From IMG/VR virus record IMGVR_UViG_3300010375_000010, positions 1 to 39,977 of that record: 39,977 nt of DNA; one strand, given 5' to 3'. This DNA comes from a virus. The notes beneath the pieces are model-generated. The model saw only the letters and a program-made list of their open reading frames with translations, had not been told where the DNA came from and did no database searches. Made by a program: the position numbers and the translations under genes. Within the stretch, counting starts at the first letter, position 1, and each line of letters starts with the position of its first letter. This document shows, piece after piece, positions 20,765-29,322 of the stretch.

Positions 20765-21592
20765 TCATCGTTTGAGCGCGATCAGGACCAATGTGCTGGG
20801 AGCATTGGCGTTGAGCGCGAGGGTTCCAGCCTGTGTTAGCCAGCGAGCCTTGACCGTGTACGGGGTAAGACCGGGCGCCGTCGTCCAGCGGTAGACAAGC
20901 GTCGCGTGCAAACCCCTGGGACTCACGGCGTAGGTTGAGACGGCAGTTGCAGTGATGTCTGCACCGCCGTTCAGGCTGAATCCGAAATAACTGTCGGTAT
21001 TGAGTATTGAATGGGTAAAGTTGATCTGAGCAATCGCGACCAGCGGACCGCCATCCGCCACCACGCTCGCCGACAACGAGGGAACATCTACGTAACTCGC
21101 CGATGTCGTACTGGCAGTGGACGCGATTGCGAAGGCTGAGTCCGTAGCCGAGGTCGGTGCCAGATCGACTGAGGCGATCGTGCCGTCGGCGATTTTCAGC
21201 GAGGTCACGGAACCATCGGCCAGTTCAGTTGTACCGACCGATAGGTCGGTAATCTGTGAGGCCCCCACCGAGTTGGCGGGTAGTGCGGCCAGCCCAGGGT
21301 TGGGCAACGTACCGGTCAGCGCACCACCGAGCGTGCCGACGTTGCTCGCTGCAACGCCCGCGGCCAAGTCGCCACTGGCGATCGTGCCGTCCGCAATCTT
21401 GGCGCTAGTGATCGACCCATCTGGAATCTGAGACGCCCCCACCGAGTTGGTTGCCAGTCCAGGATTCGGCAGGGTGCCCGTCAGTGCCCCGCCCAGCGTG
21501 CCCACATTCGAGGCTGCCGCGCCGTTCGCGAGATCGACCGCCGCCACCGTGGCGTCCTGGATCATGCCCGTGACGATCCGCTGACGGCTCAT
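20765..21592 (-). CDS. Tail fibre with duplicated repeat module, 275 aa
   Basis: Contains GTLGGALTGTLPNPGLA twice, interleaved with GSITSAKIADGTIASGDLA-type repeats, giving a long thin shaft. The C-terminal beta domain (SYVDVPSLSASVVADGG ... STLVLIALKR) is related to that of the 256-aa fibre. The repeats are also visible in DNA around 21290-21360 and 21450-21530 and may allow length change by recombination. Likely a host-binding fibre. Confidence 0.65.
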   Translation of the reverse strand: MSRQRIVTGMIQDATVAAVDLANGAAASNVGTLGGALTGTLPNPGLATNSVGASQIPDGSITSAKIADGTIASGDLAAGVAASNVGTLGGALTGTLPNPGLAALPANSVGASQITDLSVGTTELADGSVTSLKIADGTIASVDLAPTSATDSAFAIASTASTTSASYVDVPSLSASVVADGGPLVAIAQINFTHSILNTDSYFGFSLNGGADITATAVSTYAVSPRGLHATLVYRWTTAPGLTPYTVKARWLTQAGTLALNANAPSTLVLIALKR

Positions 21593-21954
21593 GAGGCGAA
21601 CTCGAACCGACCGTTCTGCCAGACCACTATGGCCGTTCCGCTCGAGTCGAAGCGGTTGCTGCGCCAGTACACCAGCGGTGAGCTGGTGCCCATCTCGAAC
21701 ACCGCGCCCGACCAGCGCACGGCAGCGGTGGGAATAGCACTGACGACATAGTCGACCATCATGCCAATGGTGCCCAGTCGACCGCTCGGATGCACCGAAG
21801 CAACGTCAAGATTGACGCCCACATGACCGTAGAACGTGCCCGATGGATACAGGTAGTCGAACTGCACCACCAGCGCATCGACCTGTCGCTCACCAACCAG
21901 TAGCGGCTTCAGATCAACCTGGGCACCCAGGCCGCCAATGTTGCGATCGGTCAA
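21589..21954 (-). CDS. Beta-rich virion protein, 121 aa, TTG start
   Basis: [18 protein letters not shown], then alternating strands (VQFDYLYPSGTFYGHVGV, IVVWQNGRFEFAS). The TTG at 21954 overlaps the preceding stop in the same way as ATGA and GTGA elsewhere in the operon. A longer start would lie within the previous gene. Likely a fibre tip or chaperone; not recognised. Confidence 0.5.
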   Translation of the reverse strand: MTDRNIGGLGAQVDLKPLLVGERQVDALVVQFDYLYPSGTFYGHVGVNLDVASVHPSGRLGTIGMMVDYVVSAIPTAAVRWSGAVFEMGTSSPLVYWRSNRFDSSGTAIVVWQNGRFEFAS

Positions 21955-23027
21955 CGGATTGTCGCTCCCGCTTCGAGCGCGTCGAGCGCTGTTGTGGTCC
22001 ACGCCGCGCCGGTATTTGGATCAGTCTCCCAGCGCGAACGGACGTACGCTGCCGTCGTGCTCAGGCCGATCGCGGTCGCCTCATTGGTCGTTCCTCCGCT
22101 GCGCACCGTGGGTGCGACGGAGCCACCGCCGGCATCAGAATTCTGCGCCAGCGCAATGACCTCCACGACATTGATCGACTGGACCGCGACCGCGAGGTTG
22201 TCGAGCGCGTACAGGTCGCGCTGCCCGATCGTGGGCGACCCAACGTACTGTGCCATCGACGGCGGCGTCTCATTGACCTGGCTGTAATTTGCGCCGGTGT
22301 CCGTGCCGCCACGTGCTAGTTGCGTCGAGCTCCCCGCACCATTGGGCCTGAGCAGAATGATGCGACCATCGCCCGGTCTGGTGTTATTCGGCGTAGATGC
22401 CGTCGTGTCGTTGATGGCAATGTCATCAAATGCCACATATGCACCGGCGGCCATGGAGATGCCGCCCACACTGGTCTGACCCAAGAGGAGCGTCTGGACA
22501 GACAATGTTGAGGTGGACGAGTTGTCGCCGCTGAACGTGATGACCTGGTTACCGTCCAGCCACACCTCAGACGTACCTGTCGTAGTTGTCAGCAACTGGG
22601 TCCGCCACTCGATCACGTGCCAGCCATCCAGGCCCATTACGCTGCTCGCCGTGCCAAGCAGCGTGCCGGACGATACTGCTCCACGATACAGACGCAGGAG
22701 GCCATCGGATTGGCCGATGGCCAACGCTGCCTGGATGCCCGGTGTTGGATCACGCAGTTCCGCTATTGGCAGGTTGGAAGCGCCACCCGTGTGTAAGAAA
22801 AAGGCAAAGCGCACCCACACGTCCGCTTTTGCGGCAGGCAGGGGCAGCGTCATGTACGTCACACCCATTATCGTTGACGCGGTTACTGCCATTTTCAAGC
22901 AGTAGCTGCCAGCACGTGGCGTGGGCGTGTTGTTGACAGCAGTGATTGAGTTGTTGGCGGCAATGGTAGCCGTGCCCATTTCGGCAATATCACCCGTCTC
23001 GTAACCACACGTCAGCAGTCGGGTCAT
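21951..23027 (-). CDS. Tail fibre with concanavalin A/LamG-like lectin domain
   Basis: 358 aa. Residues ~20-210 have the jelly-roll signature of phage lectin-like proteins: [44 protein letters not shown] and EVWLDGNQV. The C-terminal ~140 residues form a second beta/alpha domain ([28 protein letters not shown]) common in fibres. Likely binds surface carbohydrate. ATGA overlap with the collagen-like gene. Confidence 0.65.
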   Translation of the reverse strand: MTRLLTCGYETGDIAEMGTATIAANNSITAVNNTPTPRAGSYCLKMAVTASTIMGVTYMTLPLPAAKADVWVRFAFFLHTGGASNLPIAELRDPTPGIQAALAIGQSDGLLRLYRGAVSSGTLLGTASSVMGLDGWHVIEWRTQLLTTTTGTSEVWLDGNQVITFSGDNSSTSTLSVQTLLLGQTSVGGISMAAGAYVAFDDIAINDTTASTPNNTRPGDGRIILLRPNGAGSSTQLARGGTDTGANYSQVNETPPSMAQYVGSPTIGQRDLYALDNLAVAVQSINVVEVIALAQNSDAGGGSVAPTVRSGGTTNEATAIGLSTTAAYVRSRWETDPNTGAAWTTTALDALEAGATIR

Positions 23028-23596
23028 GGCGGTGGTGGCGGCGGCCCGCTCGGATCGATGATGGCCATGATGTGCTGGATGTACGTGCGCAATTCGCTGT
23101 CCGTGCCTGTCGATGAGCCAGCCGGGCCAGCGTAGGTGACGATGATGCGCTCGGTGCCGTCGAACGCATCGCTGAACGTGAGTGTGCTGCCCGCGCGACT
23201 GTAGTGGCCGTCGGTCTCGGACTGGATGACCCCCGCACGCGCGACCAGGAGCAGGGTCGTGATCGGTTGGCCGACGATCACACTGGTGGCACCATTAGCC
23301 GGCAGGAACTCCTCGCGCGCCGATACCGCGCCGGCCGGCCCCATCGCGCCCGGATTGCCCTGTGGGCCAGTCGCCCCAGTCGGTCCCGGAGCACCCGTTG
23401 GTCCCACCGGCCCAGGTGCACCGTCTGCACCTGGCACCCCCGCCGCTCCCTGCGGACCCTGCGGGCCGGGTGGCCCCTGCCATGCCGGCGGCGTGCTTGG
23501 CTCGAGGGGCGGAATCGGCACCAGCGGCGGCAGTGGTGCGGCCGGTGGCATCGACGACGGAACGTACGGAACCAGTGCCGGCGGCGGTGTGGCCAT
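23024..23596 (-). CDS. Collagen-like virion fibre, 190 aa
   Basis: A Pro-rich start is followed by about 17 Gly-X-Y triplets ([16 protein letters not shown] and similar, ~40-90), which form a triple helix. A C-terminal beta domain ([32 protein letters not shown]) and a poly-proline end follow. Short collagen-like fibres mediate host contact or trimerisation. ATGA overlap with the preceding gene. Confidence 0.7.
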   Translation of the reverse strand: MATPPPALVPYVPSSMPPAAPLPPLVPIPPLEPSTPPAWQGPPGPQGPQGAAGVPGADGAPGPVGPTGAPGPTGATGPQGNPGAMGPAGAVSAREEFLPANGATSVIVGQPITTLLLVARAGVIQSETDGHYSRAGSTLTFSDAFDGTERIIVTYAGPAGSSTGTDSELRTYIQHIMAIIDPSGPPPPPP

Positions 23597-23952
23597 CAGG
23601 GCTCCTCGAGCGCCGCGGTGATCGCGACGTTGGAATGGCCGCCGGCCTGGACCACCACCAGCGTCAGGATGTCGCCGATGTTGACCGCACGCCGGTCGGG
23701 CAGAGAGCTGGTGAACCGCCCGGTCAAGCCGGCTCCCAGCGTTGGGCGGTGGGCCGGATCGGTGTAGATGCTGGTGCCGTTGTTGCGTACGTCGATGATG
23801 GTGGCGGTGCCGCCGCTGCCCTGACACGCGGCGACCACCGTGCGGATCTGGCCGCGCGCCGGCGCGCACAAAATCGCCAGGACCTGCCCGCCCGACGGCG
23901 AGGTCACCGCGCCGCCGGTGAGAAAGCCCTGGACCATCGTCGGGACAGCCAC
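23596..23952 (-). CDS. Small beta-rich virion protein, 118 aa
   Basis: [14 protein letters not shown], then beta strands ([36 protein letters not shown]) ending with [19 protein letters not shown]. The pattern resembles a small fibre knob or capsid decoration protein. Starts GTG just before the TAA of the upstream gene. Confidence 0.5.
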   Translation of the reverse strand: MAVPTMVQGFLTGGAVTSPSGGQVLAILCAPARGQIRTVVAACQGSGGTATIIDVRNNGTSIYTDPAHRPTLGAGLTGRFTSSLPDRRAVNIGDILTLVVVQAGGHSNVAITAALEEP

Positions 23953-24126
23953 TTAGCCCATCTTCTTGAGCGTCTGTGCGAGACGCGCGCGCTGCCCGAG
24001 CTTTCCTGGTTTCCTGGCCGCTGCCGCCAGCTTGCCCGCGGGAATCGGCTTATCGCCTTTGACCCCGAGTTGCTTACGCAGCGCGCCCGGTTTCTTGATC
24101 GCCGATTGGATCCACTTCTCAGCCAC
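23953..24126 (-). CDS. Small basic virion-associated protein, 57 aa
   Basis: [20 protein letters not shown], then a lysine-rich stretch to [17 protein letters not shown] have seen this short basic protein type in many phage structural operons; its role is unknown and DNA or capsid binding is likely. GTG at 24126 overlaps the upstream stop by 8 bp (GTGGCTGA), the same overlap as between primase and portal. Confidence 0.6.
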   Translation of the reverse strand: MAEKWIQSAIKKPGALRKQLGVKGDKPIPAGKLAAAARKPGKLGQRARLAQTLKKMG

Positions 24127-24559
24127 TGGCCACCTGCACCCCGCGGCGCTTGAGCACGATCGAGGCGTGTACGCCGCCCTGCGCCTCGCGATTGTTGCGG
24201 CGGCTGACCGCGGCCTCGACCGCGGCGTAGGCCCGCGCGTAGTCGGTTTCCGACTCAATGCCGAGCTCGCGCATGCCGTCGGCCACCGGCAAGCCGAGCC
24301 ACCACTCACCGTCGACCACATCGGGCGTGTTGGCGTCGCCGATGTGCTGGCCGTCCAGGCAGAAGCCGTCGCGCTCGACGCGCAGGTTGTCGACGACGCC
24401 TTTGAGCAGGTCACGCGCGCGCTCGACCTCAGCCTGGTCCTGGCAGTAGCGCACGTGGTGGCCGAAGTTCAGCCGATACGCACCAGGCCCGAAGGTGCAG
24501 CCGGCGCGGTGCACGAGCTGGGTGCGCAGGTCCGGGATACGCCCGAGTGGATCGCTCAT
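24119..24559 (-). CDS. Hypothetical structural protein, 146 aa
   Basis: MSDPLGRIPDLRTQLVHRAG, several Asp/Gly turns and a basic helical C-terminal region (RRNNREAQGGVHASIVLKRR). Lies between a fibronectin-like protein and a basic virion peptide; a head-completion/adaptor role is possible. No motif recognised. Confidence 0.5.
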   Translation of the reverse strand: MSDPLGRIPDLRTQLVHRAGCTFGPGAYRLNFGHHVRYCQDQAEVERARDLLKGVVDNLRVERDGFCLDGQHIGDANTPDVVDGEWWLGLPVADGMRELGIESETDYARAYAAVEAAVSRRNNREAQGGVHASIVLKRRGVQVASG

Positions 24560-25005
24560 GAGGTCGTGAACGTGCGGTCGGTCGAGTACGTCGTCAGCCC
24601 GTTAGCCGTCGCGCGGATGCGGTAGTGGTACAGCGTGCCCGTCGTCAGGCCCGTCAGCGGCTTGGCCTGCGGACCGGTGCCCGAACCTTCGGTATTCACC
24701 GACCCGTACGCCAGCGTCGTGCCGTACTCGACCTGGTTCGTCGATGACGGCGCCAGGGTGTAGTTGATCGTTGCACCCGTCGTGGTGATCGCCGTCACCG
24801 AGATGGCGCTGATCGTCGGAGCCTGCCCCGTTGCGCCGCCGATCGACCCGTTGGGTGGTGCTGCCAACGCGGCGTCGGTCGGCCAGCCACCGGGTTTGGC
24901 CGCGCCGGGCGGATCGTTGCCGCGCCAATCAGTCGGCGTGTGCGTCCACAGTCCGCCAGCCGCACCGACTTGCGAGGCGATCGCGCCGCTCATATCACCA
25001 GGCAT
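24556..25005 (-). CDS. Fibronectin type III-like virion protein, 149 aa
   Basis: A Gly/Pro-rich N-terminus is followed by one FN3 domain (~60-149): PTISAISVTAITTTGATINY, then NQVEYGTTLAYGSV, TGLTTGTLYHYRIRATANG and TDRTFTTS. FN3 domains on phage capsids or tails bind surface glycans. ATGA overlap upstream. Confidence 0.65.
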   Translation of the reverse strand: MPGDMSGAIASQVGAAGGLWTHTPTDWRGNDPPGAAKPGGWPTDAALAAPPNGSIGGATGQAPTISAISVTAITTTGATINYTLAPSSTNQVEYGTTLAYGSVNTEGSGTGPQAKPLTGLTTGTLYHYRIRATANGLTTYSTDRTFTTS

Positions 25006-25562
25006 CAGGGATTCGTCGGCTCGGGTTCAGGCTCAGGCTCTGATTCCGGTGCCTCAGGCTCAGTACCCGCCTTCTCAGCCCAGTACGCGACCAGGTCAGG
25101 GATCTCCTCAGCACTGCCGGAGGTGTAGCCCTTGCGCTGGTAGTACTCCTCGTTACTCAACGGAGCGAGGAACTCGGTGCCGTCAGGTTTGGTCATGTGC
25201 ACGTACATGGTCGGGCTGATCTGTTCGTGCGGTCCCTCCGTCGCCGACTCGTAATCGTTCGGCTCGAGCGCGAGGACCTCGTCGGACGACGCCGGCGCCG
25301 GGTGCGCTGCCAGCTCCTCCTCGAGGGTTTGAGTGTTGAGCGCAATCGGTGGCGCCGTCGGGCTCGGATCGACAATCGGCGGCGCACTGGATTCGGACAT
25401 CGCGGGACCTCCCGTGGATTGCAGTTCCGCGCGGCGCTCGGCGACCGCGCTTTCGACGGTCACCCGGCCGGCGGCCTGGGCCTCGATCGCGTCGAGCTCC
25501 TCCGTCGTCGTCGCCGCTCTGGCCTGCGCGATCAGGTCGGCGGCGGACATCTCCTCGGTCAC
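25005..25562 (-). CDS. Acidic virion-assembly protein, 185 aa
   Basis: A helical start (SAADLIAQARAATTTEELD), an acidic middle and a motif TKPDGTEFLAPLSNEEYYQRKGY, ending in an EPEPEPEP tail. The KPDGT...YYQxKGY unit also occurs in the next gene downstream, so they share a small domain. Next to the coat gene it could be a head-assembly or cement factor. Not recognised. Confidence 0.5.
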   Translation of the reverse strand: MTEEMSAADLIAQARAATTTEELDAIEAQAAGRVTVESAVAERRAELQSTGGPAMSESSAPPIVDPSPTAPPIALNTQTLEEELAAHPAPASSDEVLALEPNDYESATEGPHEQISPTMYVHMTKPDGTEFLAPLSNEEYYQRKGYTSGSAEEIPDLVAYWAEKAGTEPEAPESEPEPEPEPTNP

Positions 25563-26191
25563 GGGCTGCCTCCCTGGCGACTGCGTTGCTTGCGCGCCTG
25601 CTCGATCGGGTCGTACCCGGTGCCCTCGATGGTCTGCTCGCGGCTGCGCTCGATTTTGGACTGCAGCGCCTCGAGTGTCTGCGTCTCGCTCGTCTCCACA
25701 CCCGCCAGCAGCGCGGTATCGCGGGCGTCCTCGCGCGCCTGGGCACGCTTGGGCAGGATCACGCGAATGTCCTTGCCGGTCTCGCGCTTGATGTCGGCCA
25801 GGTACTCGCGCACCTCCTCGACGGAGTAGTCGTCAAACGTGTCCTCGAGGTTCAGGTCGCGATAGTGTTCGCCGGCGCGCCGGATGGCGTTGATCAGCGC
25901 GGCCTTGTCACGCTGCTGCTTCAGGATCTTGGGGTACTCCTCCTCGACGTACTGACGCAGTTCGCTCTGACCGTCACGACCCGTCGCGTCGCTGAGCAGG
26001 CGGTAGCCCTTGTCCTGGTAGTACGCGCGATTCTGGGGATCGCCCTGCAAACGGACGACCGTGCCGTCCGGCTTGAGGTAGTGGCGCAGCGGGTAGTTGT
26101 AATTTTGCCCGTGCCGCGGCTGTGAGGCCGCCGGCGGGGTCTGCTCGAGCAGCTTGTCGATGAACGGATTACCGGTGACGACGTCCGCCAT
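25559..26191 (-). CDS. Hypothetical head protein, 210 aa
   Basis: N-terminus (MADVVTGNPFIDKLLEQTPP), then LKPDGTVVRLQGDPQNRAYYQDKGYRLL, shared with its neighbour, then long charged helices (ELRQYVEEEYPKILKQQRDK, YSVEEVREYLADIKRETGK). Directly downstream of the major capsid protein (ATGA), where head-completion proteins are usually found. No family named. Confidence 0.5.
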   Translation of the reverse strand: MADVVTGNPFIDKLLEQTPPAASQPRHGQNYNYPLRHYLKPDGTVVRLQGDPQNRAYYQDKGYRLLSDATGRDGQSELRQYVEEEYPKILKQQRDKAALINAIRRAGEHYRDLNLEDTFDDYSVEEVREYLADIKRETGKDIRVILPKRAQAREDARDTALLAGVETSETQTLEALQSKIERSREQTIEGTGYDPIEQARKQRSRQGGSP

Positions 26192-27063
26192 CAGCTCGCT
26201 CCGTTGACCAGCACGCCGAAGTTGTCGCGCATCTCCTGGTGGCCGTAGATAACCTCGACCGCGAGTTTCCAGGTGAACATGTCGATGTCGTAGAAGATGT
26301 GCGTCTTGGGCGTGCGCTGCACCACCAGCGCGAGCGCGTCGCGGTGGAAGATGGCGTTGTTGGCCTGACCGCCCGCCGGCTTGACCAGGTTGGTGGTGAC
26401 GGCCAGATTGAGGCCGTACATGTCGCCGAGCATGCCCGTGCGCGTCGGGTACTGGCCGGTGCCGATGTACAGCGCGTTGCTCCAGCGGTCGAGCGCGAGT
26501 TTGGCGACCTTCTCGGCCGGCGTCATGATGAAAAAGCGATCGTCCTGCGGCACGTCGGCGTCGTCGAGCAGCTTGACCGCGGCCAGCACGTTGGCGTCCG
26601 AGGCCGCGGTGCCGAGCGTGCCGACGACCTGCGAGAAGCCCGCGAAGTCCGAGGCCAGTTTGGTGTCGATGTCTTTGGCGACCGCGTAGCCGAGCTTGCG
26701 CTGGTACTCATTTTGTACGTCAACGATGGCCTGAACCTTGACGATGTCCTCGATGCCAACCGCCGCGTAGCTCCAGATATTGAGCGTGATCGTGGTCGCC
26801 GTTTCGGCCACGGTCTCATACGTGATGGCGTTGTTCTCGCCCTTCGCGCGAGCCGCGAGGTTGCCAATCGACGCGACCTTGACGGTCTTGCCGACCGACG
26901 CATCGTCCTCGAAGCCGCGGTTGACCGAGCGTGCGATGACCAGGTTGGCCTCGGTCGCGCGCAGAACCTGCTTGCTCCAGATGTCGGGACTGAAGACGCC
27001 GTCGGCAATGGTCTTGTCTACGAACTCATTGCCGGTTGCCGCAATACCAGTACCGGTAGCCAC
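26191..27063 (-). CDS. Major capsid protein
   Basis: 290 aa with the pattern of P22/HK97-fold coat proteins: FVDKTIADGVFSPDIWSKQV, KTVKVASIGNLAAR, TITLNIWSYAAVGIEDI, RKLGYAVAKDIDTKLAS, RFFIMTPAEKVAKL, and a C-terminal receptor-like block (AIFHRDALALVVQRTPKT). GTG start with AAAGGA 9 nt upstream, a strong ribosome site consistent with high expression. It is preceded by a short gap with a perfect 14-bp palindrome. The upstream gene is the scaffold, the usual order. Confidence 0.85.
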   Translation of the reverse strand: MATGTGIAATGNEFVDKTIADGVFSPDIWSKQVLRATEANLVIARSVNRGFEDDASVGKTVKVASIGNLAARAKGENNAITYETVAETATTITLNIWSYAAVGIEDIVKVQAIVDVQNEYQRKLGYAVAKDIDTKLASDFAGFSQVVGTLGTAASDANVLAAVKLLDDADVPQDDRFFIMTPAEKVAKLALDRWSNALYIGTGQYPTRTGMLGDMYGLNLAVTTNLVKPAGGQANNAIFHRDALALVVQRTPKTHIFYDIDMFTWKLAVEVIYGHQEMRDNFGVLVNGAS

Positions 27064-27087
27064 TGGTTTGTATTCCTTTCAGCGCCA

Positions 27088-27101
27088 CCGGCCGCGGCCG
27101 G
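27088..27101. promoter_or_regulatory. 14-bp palindrome upstream of the coat gene
   Basis: CCGGCCGCGGCCGG, perfectly self-complementary, in the only gap (44 bp) between scaffold and coat protein genes. It could form a very stable RNA stem. With no U-tract it is more likely a processing or attenuation site, or a protein-binding site. Confidence 0.4.
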
Positions 27102-27107
27102 CGGAGA

Positions 27108-28028
27108 TCAGCGCCTCTGGAGCGGGATACCGCGCGTCAGGCGCACGCGAACGCCAGGTTTCGGTTTGCCCTGGTCATCAAAGTAGGTTTCGTACTCGGC
27201 CAGGGACATGCGGTCGATCTGTTCGTCCGTGATCTCGCGGACCGAAGCAGCACGACCACCATCTAGCTCGGGTACGGGCTGGGCACCGTTGCTTTCGCTG
27301 AGCCAGGCTTTTCGTAGCGCGGGCTCGCGGCGCTTCAGCTCTTGTTCGATGGCATCGTTCAGTCGGTGGCTGACCGATGCCTCAGTGACTGCGGCCAGGT
27401 ATTCGGAAACACCTTCGGAGTAACTCTTGCCGGCGCCGAATGTTTTGCCCTGCACCGCGGCCTGGACCTCCGCGGGCAGTTGCGATTGAAAGTGAGTCAC
27501 GCCGTCCATAAACGGCGCGCCCTGTTGCTGAGCAGCGAGTTGCTGCGCACGGCGCTCGAGCTCGGGCGCGGTCAGTTGGCCGAGCCCGTAGTAGTCGCCA
27601 TTCGCAAGCATCTCGCGTTTCTGCTGTTCGATCCGCTCTTGTTCTTGCTGCTGCTGGATAGCCAGCGCGCGACGCTGGCTCATATCGCCGATCCACCCCT
27701 GCAGCGTGGGGTCTTGCTCGAGTTCGGTCTTGGGCAGGTTCTTCGTGATCAGCGCCAGCGCAGCTTTTGGATCGGCGGCGTCCCTGACCTGTTGCCACCA
27801 TTCGGGTGGTTCTGCTTTCGGCGCTTCCTCCGCCGGCGCTTCAGATGCAGGTTCAGGCTCGGCGGTCGGCGCTGGCTCTGCCGGTTCCGCCGCTGCTGGA
27901 GGCGGGTCGGCCGGCAGAGCTGCACGCGCCGCACGCCCGCGCCGCGGAGATGGCGTCTCCGGCGCCGGCTGTTGCTGCGGCTCCTCGTCGATCAGGTCGG
28001 GATGGACACCCCGATCGGTCATCGTCAT
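27108..28028 (-). CDS. Scaffolding protein
   Basis: 306 aa. A Pro/Ala/Glu-rich N-terminus (~1-90), then long helices with Gln/Arg-rich coiled coil (RALAIQQQQEQERIEQQKRE) and a C-terminal charged part (ITDEQIDRMSLAEYETYF). Composition, length and position directly upstream of the coat gene fit an internal scaffold. The last residues (RVRLTRGIPLQRR) are basic, as in scaffolds that dock on coat proteins. Starts in an ATGA overlap with the 49-aa gene. Confidence 0.75.
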   Translation of the reverse strand: MTMTDRGVHPDLIDEEPQQQPAPETPSPRRGRAARAALPADPPPAAAEPAEPAPTAEPEPASEAPAEEAPKAEPPEWWQQVRDAADPKAALALITKNLPKTELEQDPTLQGWIGDMSQRRALAIQQQQEQERIEQQKREMLANGDYYGLGQLTAPELERRAQQLAAQQQGAPFMDGVTHFQSQLPAEVQAAVQGKTFGAGKSYSEGVSEYLAAVTEASVSHRLNDAIEQELKRREPALRKAWLSESNGAQPVPELDGGRAASVREITDEQIDRMSLAEYETYFDDQGKPKPGVRVRLTRGIPLQRR

Positions 28029-28174
28029 TTCTTTTTCGCCCGTTTCGGCAAGCCCTTCGGCGACTGTCCCTTGACGAACTCCGCAGCCTTGGCCTTGCTC
28101 AGCCCCTTGGCCTTGATCGAGCCGTGCGCCACGCCTTGCATGAATCGGAATTGCGCCTTACTGCTAGCTGGCAT
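28025..28174 (-). CDS. Small basic virion peptide, 49 aa (DUF3008-like)
   Basis: MPASSKAQFRFMQGVAHG, then a lysine-rich stretch to SPKGLPKRAKKK. The pattern SxxQxRxMxxVAHG...GLSKxKAxEF is typical of a short basic phage protein family (DUF3008-like). It overlaps both neighbours by ATGA. Likely binds DNA or the capsid interior. Confidence 0.65.
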   Translation of the reverse strand: MPASSKAQFRFMQGVAHGSIKAKGLSKAKAAEFVKGQSPKGLPKRAKKK

Positions 28175-29322
28175 CAACGCTTCACGGTCCCGCCAAATGT
28201 AGTCGGTGCCTGGAACTGAGGCAACGTGTTCTTGATCTGGGCCAGCGCATCGTTCGGGTTAAGGCCGTACTTCTCCTGCATGCCTTGCAGCACCATGTTC
28301 TGCGTCAACGGGCTCGAGCGCGCGAAATTGACTGAGTCGAGTTTGTTGGGCGTTGGGATCGCGTCGAGCACGCTCTGTGTTGACTGCGAGTTGATGGCGT
28401 TGGGCCCGCCCCGAATGTCGTCGATCAGGCGCTGCATGTTGCCCATACCGCTGAAGTCGGTCTGGCCCTGCGCCTGTCCGGGCGCCTGGAAGCCGGCCAC
28501 GCCGGTCCCGCGCAGCACCCCGCCGAGCTGGCCGATGACCTGCGCCTGACGGAACGGGTTTGCCTGCAGGCCGGCGGCCGTGGTGATGGCACCAAGTTGC
28601 TGGGCATAGGTCTGTTGCTCGCGCGCCATCGTCGGCGTGCCAGCACCTCCTGGCGGCGCGTTGACCAGCGCCTGCCATTGCTCGGGCGAGAGTTTCGGCA
28701 GGCTGGCAATGGTGGACGGGTCGCCCCCGAGGGCCCGGAAGTGCTCCAGGCTGCCGATTGGCGAGATCTGCCCGTTGGGAAGCACAAAGCCCAGGCCACC
28801 ATTGGCCGTGTTGCCAACAAAGGTGCCAGGGCGATATTGCAAGGCGGACGGGTTCGTGTAGTACCCGGTCAGGCCCGCCTCGGCTTGCGCCTGACTCACT
28901 GCCTGCTGCTGCGCCGCCAACGTCTGTGCGCCGCTCTGCGGCACGCCCCACGTACCGAACTGGTTCGCGTAACTGGTGAGCGCCGGCAGCGTCGGTGCGC
29001 CGTTGTAGGTTCCCGTGACACCCGCTTGGGTCACCCCAAAGGTCTGGTTGAACTGGCGCACCGCCTCGTCGAACGCGCGCTGGTCACCCCTCTGGAGTGC
29101 CTGCAGAATGGCGTCTATCCCGCCTCCCGTGGGGTTACCCGGCGTGCTCGGTGACGACGGACTACCTGGCGTCGTGGTCTGCCCACTCACCAGGACACCG
29201 GGCCCGGTCGGCGTGTTGCCGCCCTGTGTTGCGTTGACTGCTGCCTCGGCCGGATTATTAGCGTTGACCGTCATGGAGCCGGGTCCGTTTGGGCCCGTGA
29301 TCGGGACGGTGTAGCTGGGCAT
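28174..29322 (-). CDS. Virion/ejection protein candidate, 382 aa
   Basis: A Gly/Pro/Thr-rich beginning, then Ala/Gln-rich helices (QTLAAQQQAVSQAQAEAGL) and short Asn/Gly-rich turns. The composition resembles internal virion (ejection) proteins of podoviruses, which leave the capsid with the DNA. It is in a trio with the 526-aa and 1693-aa genes, as expected for an ejectosome. Not recognised by sequence. Confidence 0.5.
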   Translation of the reverse strand: MPSYTVPITGPNGPGSMTVNANNPAEAAVNATQGGNTPTGPGVLVSGQTTTPGSPSSPSTPGNPTGGGIDAILQALQRGDQRAFDEAVRQFNQTFGVTQAGVTGTYNGAPTLPALTSYANQFGTWGVPQSGAQTLAAQQQAVSQAQAEAGLTGYYTNPSALQYRPGTFVGNTANGGLGFVLPNGQISPIGSLEHFRALGGDPSTIASLPKLSPEQWQALVNAPPGGAGTPTMAREQQTYAQQLGAITTAAGLQANPFRQAQVIGQLGGVLRGTGVAGFQAPGQAQGQTDFSGMGNMQRLIDDIRGGPNAINSQSTQSVLDAIPTPNKLDSVNFARSSPLTQNMVLQGMQEKYGLNPNDALAQIKNTLPQFQAPTTFGGTVKR

